Below, in pieces: positions 1-5,444 of a stretch of 5,444 bases of DNA (position 1 is the first letter of the stretch; every line of letters begins with the position of its first letter). Both the position numbers and the translations under genes were made by a program. The stretch covers positions 1 to 5,444 of the forward strand of contig PHDR01000205.1 in assembly GCA_002841035.1 (NCBI GenBank), read 5' to 3'. Below the pieces are notes generated by a model. It saw only the letters and a program-made list of their open reading frames with translations, was not told the origin of the DNA and made no database searches. This DNA comes from Bacteroidetes bacterium HGW-Bacteroidetes-12 (lineage in GTDB: Bacteria; Bacteroidota; Bacteroidia; Flavobacteriales_E; Vicingaceae).

Positions 1-583
1 TGTTCTTTTTCTTTCAAATGTTCTTGTCGGTTCTTTTCTTCTCCAATGGATTTGAGCCATGCTTCATATTGTTGGGTGGATATGGGTTCATATCCTGTAT
101 TATCTATCATGTTATACATGGCATTTCTTTGTAAAAAGGTATCATAAACTATCGGGTACTTAGCTTTTAATTGCTGTGGGGTTGGTGTTTCATTGAATTG
201 TTTTTTAATTTCATAAACATATTGCCTTAAAAGCCCTGTATAATAATTGGCTTTGAGTGCCATACCATGTATGCTATTAGGGAAATACTCCATTGATTTG
301 TTAAGGGTTTCTATTACAAACCCATCGTTCCCGAATTTTATTCCGTAGCCTTGTGCTAAATCTTGCATCATGTAAGCAACGGTTTGTTGATTGCTTAGTG
401 TGTCCATATAGATTCCACTTCTGATGGTTTCTGTTTTGATAAATCCTGATTCAAAAATTAAATCTTCAGTAATCAACATTCCATTGGTCAACTCTAAGTT
501 ATAAAACTTGTTTCCCTCTCTCCCTCTCTAAATTGAATATAGGTGTGTTTAGGTGAGAAGGAAATATAGGCTTCTGCTCCTAT
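1..583 (-). pseudogene. C-terminal piece: catalytic His and acidic residue, helical tail; runs off window
   Basis: From 583 to about 522 one frame reads I-G-A-E-A-Y-I-S-F-S-P-K-H-T-Y-I-Q-F-R-E-G, supplying the expected His. From 527 to base 1 a second frame is open without any stop (about 175 codons) and begins G-N-K-F-Y-N-L-E-L-T-N-G. These two stretches join exactly if one copy of the 8-bp tandem repeat at 514-529 is removed. The tail includes I-R-S-G-I-Y-M-D-T-L-S-N-Q-Q and a region resembling helical repeats (around S-I-H-G-M-A-L-K-A-N-Y-Y), then turns Lys/Glu-rich at the window edge. The stop codon is outside the window. Confidence 0.65.
514..529. repeat. Perfect 8-bp tandem duplication inside the broken gene
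   Basis: On the plus strand CCCTCTCT occurs twice with no spacer (514-521 and 522-529); on the coding strand this is AGAGAGGG twice. Taking out one copy restores F-R-E-G-N-K-F-Y-N-L-E across the junction. This makes slipped-strand duplication the simplest cause of this frameshift. Confidence 0.85.
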
Positions 584-1155
584 CGTTGTGCAAGTGCTTT
601 GTATAGTAGAGGTAAACTATGGCATTGCCCTGAATTGGTTTTGAGTAGTTTGGTTACAAACATTTTTCGCCAGTCTTTGTAACCCATGTAATCGTCAAAA
701 TCATAGGTCATGGGAAAATGATTTTTACCGTTCAATTCTAGGCTGTCGGAAAAGAAGCGAAACAACATCATGTTTTTTGCTAAATTGCTTGTAGTGTCAT
801 AACCATTATGAATCATGTATTGTTTACAAAACGCTACTATTTGATTAAGTGTCTTATCAAATTCTTCATAGCTTCCTTTGTTTTCATCGTAAGCGTTTTC
901 TACTAAAAATGCAGCTTTTCCTATGTTAATGGGAGATTTACCGTTTGCCATGTTTAGCAATTCATCATAAGCGGAGTAGTAATTTTTGGTTTCGGGATAG
1001 ATGCTGGAGAAAGAAGGTATATTGAAATGAATCCGTTTATCTCTGACTTTCATTTGATCAAGTTCTACTATTATTTTCTCTATTTCCGATTGTTCTTTTT
1101 TGGCTGCTAAAGGGTCTTTGTAATAATTGGTTTTTACATTGTCGGGGTAACAGGT
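580..1155 (-). pseudogene. Middle piece: helical region and catalytic Cys of the transglutaminase-like core
   Basis: The frame is open from just after a TAA at 1156-1158 to TAG at 580-582. An ATG at 1051-1053 could start a 157-residue protein, but the roughly 34 codons before it also read as natural protein: a charged helix around K-K-E-Q-S-E-I-E-K. I therefore treat this as the middle of the broken gene. Counting from that ATG, residues 20-135 are mixed helical sequence, and the S-G-Q-C-H-S-L-P motif at about 141-148 holds the presumed nucleophile Cys144. The piece stops only 13 residues after the Cys (L-A-Q-R-stop), far too early for this fold. The missing continuation I-G-A-E-A-Y-I-S is found at once in another frame starting at base 583. 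Confidence 0.7.
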
Positions 1156-1385
1156 TTAGAATACCCCATTGCCTGTTTAGAATTGTTATTTTGTTGTTGA
1201 TGTATTTTACTGGCAGGGTCATTTTTCGGTTGGTAATTAGATGGTGTTGTGGGAGTATAGCTTTGTGATGGGCTTTTGGGTTGAAATGTTCCATATGTAG
1301 GTGTCTTTGGAGCAGAATTTACTTGACTATAAATAGCCGTTGTAATGGTTAAAATTAATATCATTATAAATAACCTCATTATCAT
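1134..1385 (-). pseudogene. N-terminal piece: signal peptide and Pro/Ser/Thr/Gln-rich linker
   Basis: This frame encodes M-I-M-R-L-F followed by a hydrophobic stretch ending I-Y-S-Q, a classic Bacteroidota Sec signal with cleavage expected next to the Gln. Then comes about 60 residues rich in Pro, Ser, Thr, Gln and Asn, a flexible exported linker, ending at TAA 1134-1136. An in-frame ATG exists further upstream at 1466, but it would place 27 residues before the hydrophobic segment and would lie upstream of the promoter-like sequence at 1406-1434. ATG 1385 (or 1379) is therefore preferred. After about base 1157 the sensible coding continues in the next frame, giving Y-P-D-N-V-K-T-N-Y-Y-K-D-P-L-A-A, so the TAA is probably a frameshift product and not the natural end. 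Confidence 0.65.
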
Positions 1386-1405
1386 ATATGTATAATTACT
1401 CAAAC

Positions 1406-1434
1406 CAAAAATACTCTTTTTATTTTTTCTACAA
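1406..1434 (-). promoter_or_regulatory. Candidate flavobacterial promoter for the transglutaminase-like gene
   Basis: On the minus strand TATTTTTG (1413-1406) matches the flavobacterial -7 consensus TAnnTTTG. A TTG (1434-1432) lies 18 bp upstream, within the usual 17-23 bp spacing. Transcription would start around base 1400, leaving a short leader before ATG 1385/1379 and excluding the distant ATG at 1466. The region is AT-rich, so a chance match is possible. Confidence 0.45.
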
Positions 1435-1522
1435 GGAATGATTATTTCTTTTGTTTTAACAGTCATATTTTTTTTTAACTTATTGATTCATTTTTAAATT
1501 TCACTAATTATAAAGTAATTTT

Positions 1523-1900
1523 TCAACCCTTTACAACTGAACAACAACTATTGATTTTTAAAACAAGTGTCCCATTGTCTGTTTCATATTTGGATAAAAA
1601 GTCAACAGCTCCATTTTTAAAAAAAGCTTCTTTGGTTATTATATCATCATCGCACGAAAAACCAATTACTTTTATTTCAGGAAATTGGTCTTTTACCAAT
1701 TTGGTAGTTTCAATGCCATTAAGTATCGGCATACAATTACCCATCAAGATAACATCGGGTTTCAGGTGTTGCAAAAAAGGAATAACTTCTTTACCATCTT
1801 TACATTCGCCAATTACTTGAATTTCGGGTTGTTTATCGAGGGAAGATTTGATAGACTTTCTAATAATAGCACTATCATCGACCAATAATACTTTAATCAT
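1523..1900 (-). CDS. Stand-alone response-regulator receiver domain lacking the phosphoacceptor Asp
   Basis: The 125-residue protein is a CheY-like receiver similar to the N-terminal domain of NarL/LuxR-type regulators. It opens V-L-L-V-D-D-S with the acidic pair at Asp8 and Asp9, and has P-D-V-I-L-M at 48-53, M-P-I-L-N-G at 57-62, the switch Ser82 in G-F-S, and the conserved Lys104 in L-S-K. The phosphorylated Asp normally follows L-M; here residue 54 is Gly (codon GGT, bases 1741-1739), one transition away from GAT. A His-to-Asp phosphorelay therefore cannot modify it at the usual site. No DNA-binding domain follows: the protein ends about 20 residues after Lys104, and too little space remains before the next gene for a lost helix-turn-helix. 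It may be a phosphorylation-independent adaptor, a decoy, or a decaying regulator. No partner kinase is visible in the window. Confidence 0.85.
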   Translation of the reverse strand: MIKVLLVDDSAIIRKSIKSSLDKQPEIQVIGECKDGKEVIPFLQHLKPDVILMGNCMPILNGIETTKLVKDQFPEIKVIGFSCDDDIITKEAFFKNGAVDFLSKYETDNGTLVLKINSCCSVVKG

Positions 1901-1924
1901 AGGGTTTTATTTTAGTGAATAAAT

Positions 1925-1943
1925 CCCCTCAAAAAAAGAGGGG
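1925..1943. other. Short GC-rich hairpin in front of the receiver start
   Basis: CCCCTC and GAGGGG form a perfect 6-bp stem around a seven-base A loop (T loop on the minus strand). In minus-strand transcripts it is followed by ATTTATT, which is a poor U-run, so at best it is a weak terminator or attenuator. It shares GGGG with the alternative pairing described for the larger element. Confidence 0.4.
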
Positions 1944-2050
1944 TGGAACTTACACTTACTCGAAAGAGAGGTACTGGAATACCCACAAAAACGAAATAAG
2001 CAAAGCCCACCCCAATCGGTGAGCGTTTTGCTTATAATTCTCGTCTTTGT
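1925..2050. ncRNA. Candidate structured RNA, leader or interspersed repeat upstream of the receiver gene
   Basis: A long interrupted stem pairs 1985-1989 with 2046-2050, 1991-1994 with 2041-2044, 1996-2004 with 2027-2035 (9 bp), 2005-2006 with 2023-2024, and 2008-2011 with 2018-2021. Smaller elements are GGTA/TACC (1970-1973/1980-1983) and CTC-GAAA-GAG at 1959-1968, a GNRA-type tetraloop if read on the plus strand. A 6-bp hairpin CCCCTC/GAGGGG (1925-1930/1938-1943) lies 25 bases before the receiver start. GGGGTGG (1940-1946) can instead pair with CCACCCC (2007-2013), which would break both the small hairpin and the tip of the long stem. The strand is uncertain: the neighbours favour minus, the tetraloop favours plus. 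It could be a leader with alternative folds, a free RNA, or a common genomic repeat; no Rfam family is assigned. Confidence 0.35.
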
Positions 2051-2224
2051 TGTAAAATTTCCAGTTTTCTCCTTCAAGAATTATAGCTATACGCTATACA
2101 ATATTTTAATTTAGTTTTCTTCTATATGCTTTTAATTTTTATGTTTGATACAAAAAAAATATAAATTTTTAATTTATGAAATTGACAACCAACTTTCTGA
2201 TAAAGAAATTATATAAAACAAAAA

Positions 2225-2258
2225 TCACCTGTCAAGTTTTTAAAAACTTGACAGGTGA
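2225..2258 (-). terminator. 34-bp perfect palindrome, intrinsic terminator of the receptor gene
   Basis: The two halves, 2225-2241 and 2242-2258, are exact reverse complements, each containing CACCTGTCAAG and five Ts or As at the centre. The RNA would form an 11-12-bp GC-containing stem closed by an A/U-rich tip. It begins 6 bases after the receptor stop codon, and on the minus strand it is followed by TTTTTGTTTT, the U-run expected of an intrinsic terminator. The plus-strand side is followed by AAAACAATT, so it works best for the receptor transcript. Similar palindromes may recur elsewhere in the genome. Confidence 0.8.
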
Positions 2259-2264
2259 AAACAA

Positions 2265-4670
2265 TTAAAATTTAGCTCTCAATGAAAGAATAAAATTCCT
2301 TCCTGGAGCAGTAATTCCTGAACTGTATGTTCTGTATCGCTCATCGGTAAGATTTTCAATTCCTCCGCTAATACTAAAATTTTCATTGAGTTGATAATTA
2401 GCTTTAAAATTAAGTGTTAACCAACTTGGCGAATAAGGATTTCCATTTTCATCAATGGCATACAATTCTGGTTTGCCTTTTTCTTCTTCAGCTAAATCTT
2501 CAAAATCAACTCCTGCACTATATTGAGCATAAAAATCTAAAGCTAATTGCTTGGTTTTAAAAGTAAGATGTGAAGTTCCAAAAGCTGGAGCGGCATGGCG
2601 AGAGGGGCTTTCTGTTTTGTCGTCTAATTCTTCCGTTCCATCTTGAAAATTAAACCTTGAAATCAATCCAAAACCTGCTGGTAATTTAATTTCTATACCA
2701 GCATGGAATCCTACAATTTCTACAAAAGCTGCGTTTTGAATGGCTTGCACTTGGCTTAAATCGCCTTGAAACATGATGCTGTCTTGTCCGTTAAATTGAA
2801 AATCTCTTCTTACTAAAGCGTCTTCCAAACGAGTATAATAGCCTGTTGCGGTTATTTTTACTATATCTCCAAATACTTTAGAAATACTTAATTCTGCATT
2901 GTAAGCATATTCTGCATCTAAATCTGGATTAGGTGTTACCACGCTTCCTGCTTCTGAGTCGAAAATTTTACCAACATCATCTACATTTGGAGAACGAAAA
3001 CCTGTGGAACCGTTTACGCTAATGTTCCATTTTTCGGTTGGTTGAAATACAAAACCTAAACTTCCTGTAATGGCATCATTATCAATGTTAGCTGTGGTAA
3101 ATGGTAAAAAAAACAAAGAGGTATCAAACTCGGCATCAAGTTTAAACAAATTATACCTTCCGCCTGCTTGCAATAGTAACTTATCGGTGAGTTGGGTTTG
3201 AAAAGTAACATAAGCGGCATACGATTCCCATGAAGATTGAGGGTAGCGTGAAGCTGCCTCTTTCACAACATTTGTTTTTATATTCTTATCAGTACCAAAT
3301 GAATTTACGTCATTATATACCATTTCTCCTCCATAAAAAATTTTAGACGTTGAACCTAAATTTTTTTCAAAATCGAGGTTAGCCGAAAAAGCATTTACTT
3401 CTTCTAAACGAGTTCGTTGTGTTGTTTTGTTAAAATCTCTATCTATTCTACTTTCTTCAAAATATTGATGCGCCAAATGCAAGGTAACGTGATCGTAAAT
3501 TCCTGAGTTTGCATTGTTGGTAATGCTTAAATGGTTCATAGCCCATTCTTGCGGTCCATATTTCCATTCGGCACTTCGTGGCAACCCATTTCGTATGCGC
3601 GTCAATCTATCATATCTATCATATTCAGAAGTAGTTGAATACATAAATCCATAATTAAAATCCCAATTTTTATTAGGTTTATAACGAATTTTTTGCATAA
3701 AACTAGTTTGTTCATATCCTGTTGAATTTTGTACTAACGGATCGGAATTTTCCTTAACCACATCAACACTGTCAATACGTTCTACAAAAAAATTTCTAAG
3801 GTATTCATTTGGTCCTTTTGTTCCCATGCGTAAATTACCAAAATCGGAATGGGTAATGCTTGAGGTCATTGCCCATTTTTTCCAACCTACATTCACATCA
3901 AAATGACCTGTTTGTTCGCTGTTAGCGGAAGAATAACGAGTTGCTGCACTTCCAGTAACCAACGGTTCATCGGTGGTAGAAAATTGTGGGCTTATCGTTT
4001 GGAAATTCATTACACCTCCAATGGCATCACTTCCGTAGATAACCGAGCCAGGTCCAAACAAAACTTCTGTGTTTTCAATGGCGAAAGGATCGATAGAAAT
4101 AACATTTTGCAAATTCCCGCTTCTAAAAATAGCGGTGTTCATACGCACACCATCAACCGTAATAAGCAAGCGGTTAGTTGAAAACCCTCTAATCATAGGG
4201 CTTCCTCCTCCGCCTTGGCTTTTTTGAATAAACACTTCGCCAGAAGAACCTAACAAATCAGCTGCCGTTTGTGGGTTTTGCAATGCCACATCTTTTGCCG
4301 AAATAGAGGTTATTTTTGCAGGCACTTCGTTTTTGTTTTGATTCCAACGGGTAGCAGAAACAACAACTTCATCTAATGACAATCCTGCATCTTCCATCGA
4401 AATAGCGTAGCTAACTGTTTTTAATTCTGCATAGCTCTTTTGAATAGGTTTATAACCAATTAATCGAATTTCAATTAATTCTGCTCCTTCAAAATCGCTA
4501 ATATCGGCTTGCCCCTTATGGTTAGTAAAGGTTGCCACTCTTGGTGTATTACTAACAATACTTACCATTTCTAATGGTAGGTTTGTTTTATTGTCTTTTA
4601 TAGTAATGGTTTGCGAAAAGCTTATTGTAGCAATTCCTATTATCCACACTAAAAGTATAATTTTTTTCAT
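2265..4670 (-). CDS. TonB-dependent outer-membrane receptor, haem/haemoglobin-receptor-like
   Basis: The 801-residue protein is a full-length, intact outer-membrane transporter that imports a ligand using energy from TonB-ExbBD. Residues 1-20 form a Sec signal ending S-F-S-Q. Residues 21-95 are a carboxypeptidase-regulatory-like beta-sandwich typical of Bacteroidota receptors. A TonB-box-like L-D-E-V-V-V-S-A-T-R lies at 99-108. The plug spans about 110-225 and includes G-G-G-G-S-P-M-I-R-G-F, V-D-G-V-R-M-N and F-G-P-G-S-V-I-Y-G-S-D-A-I-G-G-V. The barrel follows and ends in Phe801, preceded by E-N-L-T-D-E-R-Y-R-T-Y. The plug sequence and the boxes FRSP (558-561) and NPDL (581-584) resemble haem receptors such as HmuR/HemR, but the His usually found between those boxes is absent. 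The substrate is therefore left open: haem, another siderophore-like chelate or a metal. The start is set by the signal peptide. No consensus promoter is visible directly upstream, where a repeat element sits. Confidence 0.9.
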   Translation of the reverse strand: MKKIILLVWIIGIATISFSQTITIKDNKTNLPLEMVSIVSNTPRVATFTNHKGQADISDFEGAELIEIRLIGYKPIQKSYAELKTVSYAISMEDAGLSLDEVVVSATRWNQNKNEVPAKITSISAKDVALQNPQTAADLLGSSGEVFIQKSQGGGGSPMIRGFSTNRLLITVDGVRMNTAIFRSGNLQNVISIDPFAIENTEVLFGPGSVIYGSDAIGGVMNFQTISPQFSTTDEPLVTGSAATRYSSANSEQTGHFDVNVGWKKWAMTSSITHSDFGNLRMGTKGPNEYLRNFFVERIDSVDVVKENSDPLVQNSTGYEQTSFMQKIRYKPNKNWDFNYGFMYSTTSEYDRYDRLTRIRNGLPRSAEWKYGPQEWAMNHLSITNNANSGIYDHVTLHLAHQYFEESRIDRDFNKTTQRTRLEEVNAFSANLDFEKNLGSTSKIFYGGEMVYNDVNSFGTDKNIKTNVVKEAASRYPQSSWESYAAYVTFQTQLTDKLLLQAGGRYNLFKLDAEFDTSLFFLPFTTANIDNDAITGSLGFVFQPTEKWNISVNGSTGFRSPNVDDVGKIFDSEAGSVVTPNPDLDAEYAYNAELSISKVFGDIVKITATGYYTRLEDALVRRDFQFNGQDSIMFQGDLSQVQAIQNAAFVEIVGFHAGIEIKLPAGFGLISRFNFQDGTEELDDKTESPSRHAAPAFGTSHLTFKTKQLALDFYAQYSAGVDFEDLAEEEKGKPELYAIDENGNPYSPSWLTLNFKANYQLNENFSISGGIENLTDERYRTYSSGITAPGRNFILSLRAKF

Positions 4671-4729
4671 ATAATTTGAATTTTTTGAATACGAAGAATA
4701 GCTCTCCTAATTCATTAGAAAATTAATTG

Positions 4730-4947
4730 TTAATGTAACCTGAGTTTGGGATAACGACAAAGTTTCTGTATTTTGATTGAGTGCCCCGCACTATAGCGAG
4801 ATGTATCGAAATGGGCAAAATACTTTGTTCTTACCTTACTTCGATAAACACAATATAAACTCTAAACACAGTATGAACTTTATAAAAATCTAATAGATTT
4901 TCACTCGAACTGACAGTGTTTTGCTAACCCGAACTCAGATTAATGTA
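4730..4947. mobile_element. MITE-like non-coding insertion with terminal inverted repeats and 8-bp direct repeats
   Basis: Imperfect inverted repeats occur at 4736-4755 and 4923-4942: 16 of 20 positions agree, with the core CTGAGTT-y-GGG. The direct repeat TTAATGTA flanks them at 4730-4737 and 4940-4947, as expected of a target-site duplication, although three of its bases overlap the repeat arms and a 3-bp ATG duplication is an alternative reading. The interior encodes no protein but holds several small inverted repeats: AGTGC/GCACT at 4780-4792, TATCGAA/TTCGATA at 4804-4810/4840-4846, and AAAATCTA/TAGATTTT at 4885-4901. This matches a short element moved by a transposase supplied elsewhere. 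It separates the small upstream gene from the receptor gene and may carry or disrupt expression signals. Confidence 0.6.
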
Positions 4948-4957
4948 GTATAAAAAA

Positions 4958-5444
4958 CTAGCAACCCTTTGGTGGTGGAGTGGGTGGCGTTTGTTGCCAA
5001 AAAGAAAAGTCTTGAAAGTAAGGGGTGAAATGTGCTATTTCATCATTTAAAACAAGATTACGTTGTGTTTTTTCTTGATGAAAAAAAAGGGTTTTAAAAA
5101 AAGTGGTAATAAGTTGATTTTTGTTGTTTTGGTAAGGGTTTTGAGCAAAATTTTGTCTTACCAAACTAGCTACTTTTTGGTTCAATGCTGTTTCTTCTTT
5201 ATCCCACCAAACCCAATAATAAACAGAATCATTTTTAAATTCAGTTTCAACAATATCATACATTTCGCCTTTGTATTGAAACTCTTTGCTGTGTTTCCAT
5301 TTCACTTGTTGATTAATCTCGTTTTTTTGAAAAACCAACAATACCAACTCATTTTTATCAATTCCATCAATAATTTTATGCTTAATAGTTTTACGAATGG
5401 CTTTCCGTTCCATTTTGAGATAAGCAAAAGGAAACAGCGTTGCT
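4958..5444 (-). CDS. Trp-rich small protein of unknown function, N-terminus outside window
   Basis: The frame stays open from the window edge to the stop at 4958. ATG 5411-5413 gives 151 residues, but the ten codons before it read A-T-L-F-P-F-A-Y-L-K, which looks like the end of a membrane or signal segment, so the true start is probably beyond 5444. The following basic stretch (R-K-T-I-K-H-K) would suit a boundary after a hydrophobic anchor. Counting from the ATG, a compact domain follows with W-K-H-S-K-E-F at 39-45, E-M-Y-D-I-V at 50-55 and a striking Y-Y-W-V-W-W-D at 65-71. A Lys/Asn/Gln-rich tail then ends in a proline-rich T-P-P-T-P-P-P near the C-terminus. No enzyme motif is recognised. 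Its place upstream of and co-oriented with a TonB receptor gene suggests an accessory role in uptake, which is only inference. Confidence 0.65.
   Translation of the reverse strand, partial: ATLFPFAYLKMERKAIRKTIKHKIIDGIDKNELVLLVFQKNEINQQVKWKHSKEFQYKGEMYDIVETEFKNDSVYYWVWWDKEETALNQKVASLVRQNFAQNPYQNNKNQLITTFFKTLFFHQEKTQRNLVLNDEIAHFTPYFQDFSFWQQTPPTPPPKGC

Larger units (their letters stand above)
1..1385 (-). pseudogene. Secreted transglutaminase-like protein, broken by three frameshifts, 3' end beyond window
   Basis: Three reading frames on the minus strand join into one plausible protein of about 460 visible residues. It has a Sec signal peptide, a Pro/Ser/Thr/Gln-rich linker, a helical region and a papain/transglutaminase-like core: S-G-Q-C (Cys codon 622-624), then P-K-H-T-Y-I (His codon 545-547), then F-Y-N-L-E (Glu codon 492-494). 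A long helical C-terminal part runs off the window at base 1. Cys followed by His and an acidic residue is the usual order in the transglutaminase-like fold, so a peptidase or crosslinking activity in the cell envelope is inferred. The frame changes lie near 1137-1165, near 582-590 and at 514-529, and each is equivalent to losing one base (or gaining two, or eight). The neighbouring 2.4-kb receptor gene is intact, which argues for real decay over uniformly poor sequence, but sequencing error is not excluded. The exact family is not recognised. Confidence 0.75.
1901..2264. other. Gene-free intergenic stretch between receptor and receiver genes
   Basis: No credible coding region lies here in any frame. 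Next to the receptor stop codon is the 34-bp palindrome (2225-2258). Then comes about 170 bp of very AT-rich sequence with no motif I can support. The structured segment at 1925-2050 precedes the receiver start. I found no minus-strand TAnnTTTG match that would place a promoter for the receiver gene. Confidence 0.6.

Noticed and set aside
1058..1294. Minus-strand 78-codon open frame
   Set aside because: It overlaps the signal-peptide/linker and middle pieces in a third frame, and its translation lacks protein-like features.
1386..1466. Upstream ATG at 1466 as start of the transglutaminase-like gene
   Set aside because: It would place 27 residues before the signal peptide and lies upstream of the promoter-like TATTTTTG.
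1551..1888. Plus-strand open frames overlapping the receiver gene
   Set aside because: They lie antisense to a clearly recognisable receiver domain and have no family-like motifs; they are shadows.
2140..2147. Plus-strand TATGTTTG matching TAnnTTTG
   Set aside because: There is no TTG at the right distance upstream, and it would only drive antisense transcription into the receptor gene.
3903..4181. Plus-strand open frame inside the receptor gene
   Set aside because: It is antisense to conserved plug sequence and its translation looks random.
4738..4939. Riboswitch (for example cobalamin) in front of the receptor
   Set aside because: I see no B12-box-like motif; the stretch is better explained by a repeat with terminal inverted repeats.

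Overview
The window looks like chromosomal DNA of a low-GC member of the Bacteroidota, most likely Flavobacteriia. The evidence is an AT-rich sequence, secreted proteins with short signal peptides ending in S-Q, a TonB-dependent receptor carrying the N-terminal carboxypeptidase-regulatory-like domain typical of this phylum, a match to the flavobacterial promoter pattern (TTG, 17-23 bp, TAnnTTTG), and starts without Shine-Dalgarno sequences. No species can be named from the sequence alone.

Every supported gene is on the minus strand, so transcription runs from high to low coordinates. First (5444-4958) is the C-terminal part of a small, Trp-rich, probably membrane-anchored protein of unknown function whose start lies outside the window. 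Next (about 4730-4947) is a MITE-like insertion of about 200 bp with imperfect terminal inverted repeats and 8-bp direct repeats. Then comes an intact 801-residue TonB-dependent outer-membrane receptor (4670-2265) resembling the haem/haemoglobin receptor branch. It is closed by a 34-bp perfect palindrome that should act as its terminator. A 364-bp gene-free stretch (1901-2264) follows and contains a candidate structured RNA or repeat with mutually exclusive pairings. Next is a stand-alone receiver domain (1900-1523) in which the phosphoacceptor Asp is Gly. Last (about 1385 to 1, running off the window) is one secreted transglutaminase-like gene broken into pieces by three frameshifts. One of these coincides with a perfect 8-bp tandem duplication.

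Functionally, the upstream small protein and the receptor may form a nutrient-uptake unit (inner-membrane accessory plus outer-membrane transporter), now separated by the inserted repeat. The receiver and the broken gene are not obviously linked to uptake. The overall picture is a locus with signs of decay (frameshifts, a lost phosphorylation site, a repeat insertion) beside one well-preserved receptor gene. I see no CRISPR array, tRNA, rRNA or transposase. The most unusual items are the three-frame reconstruction at 1-1385, the Asp-to-Gly receiver, and the RNA-like element at 1925-2050.
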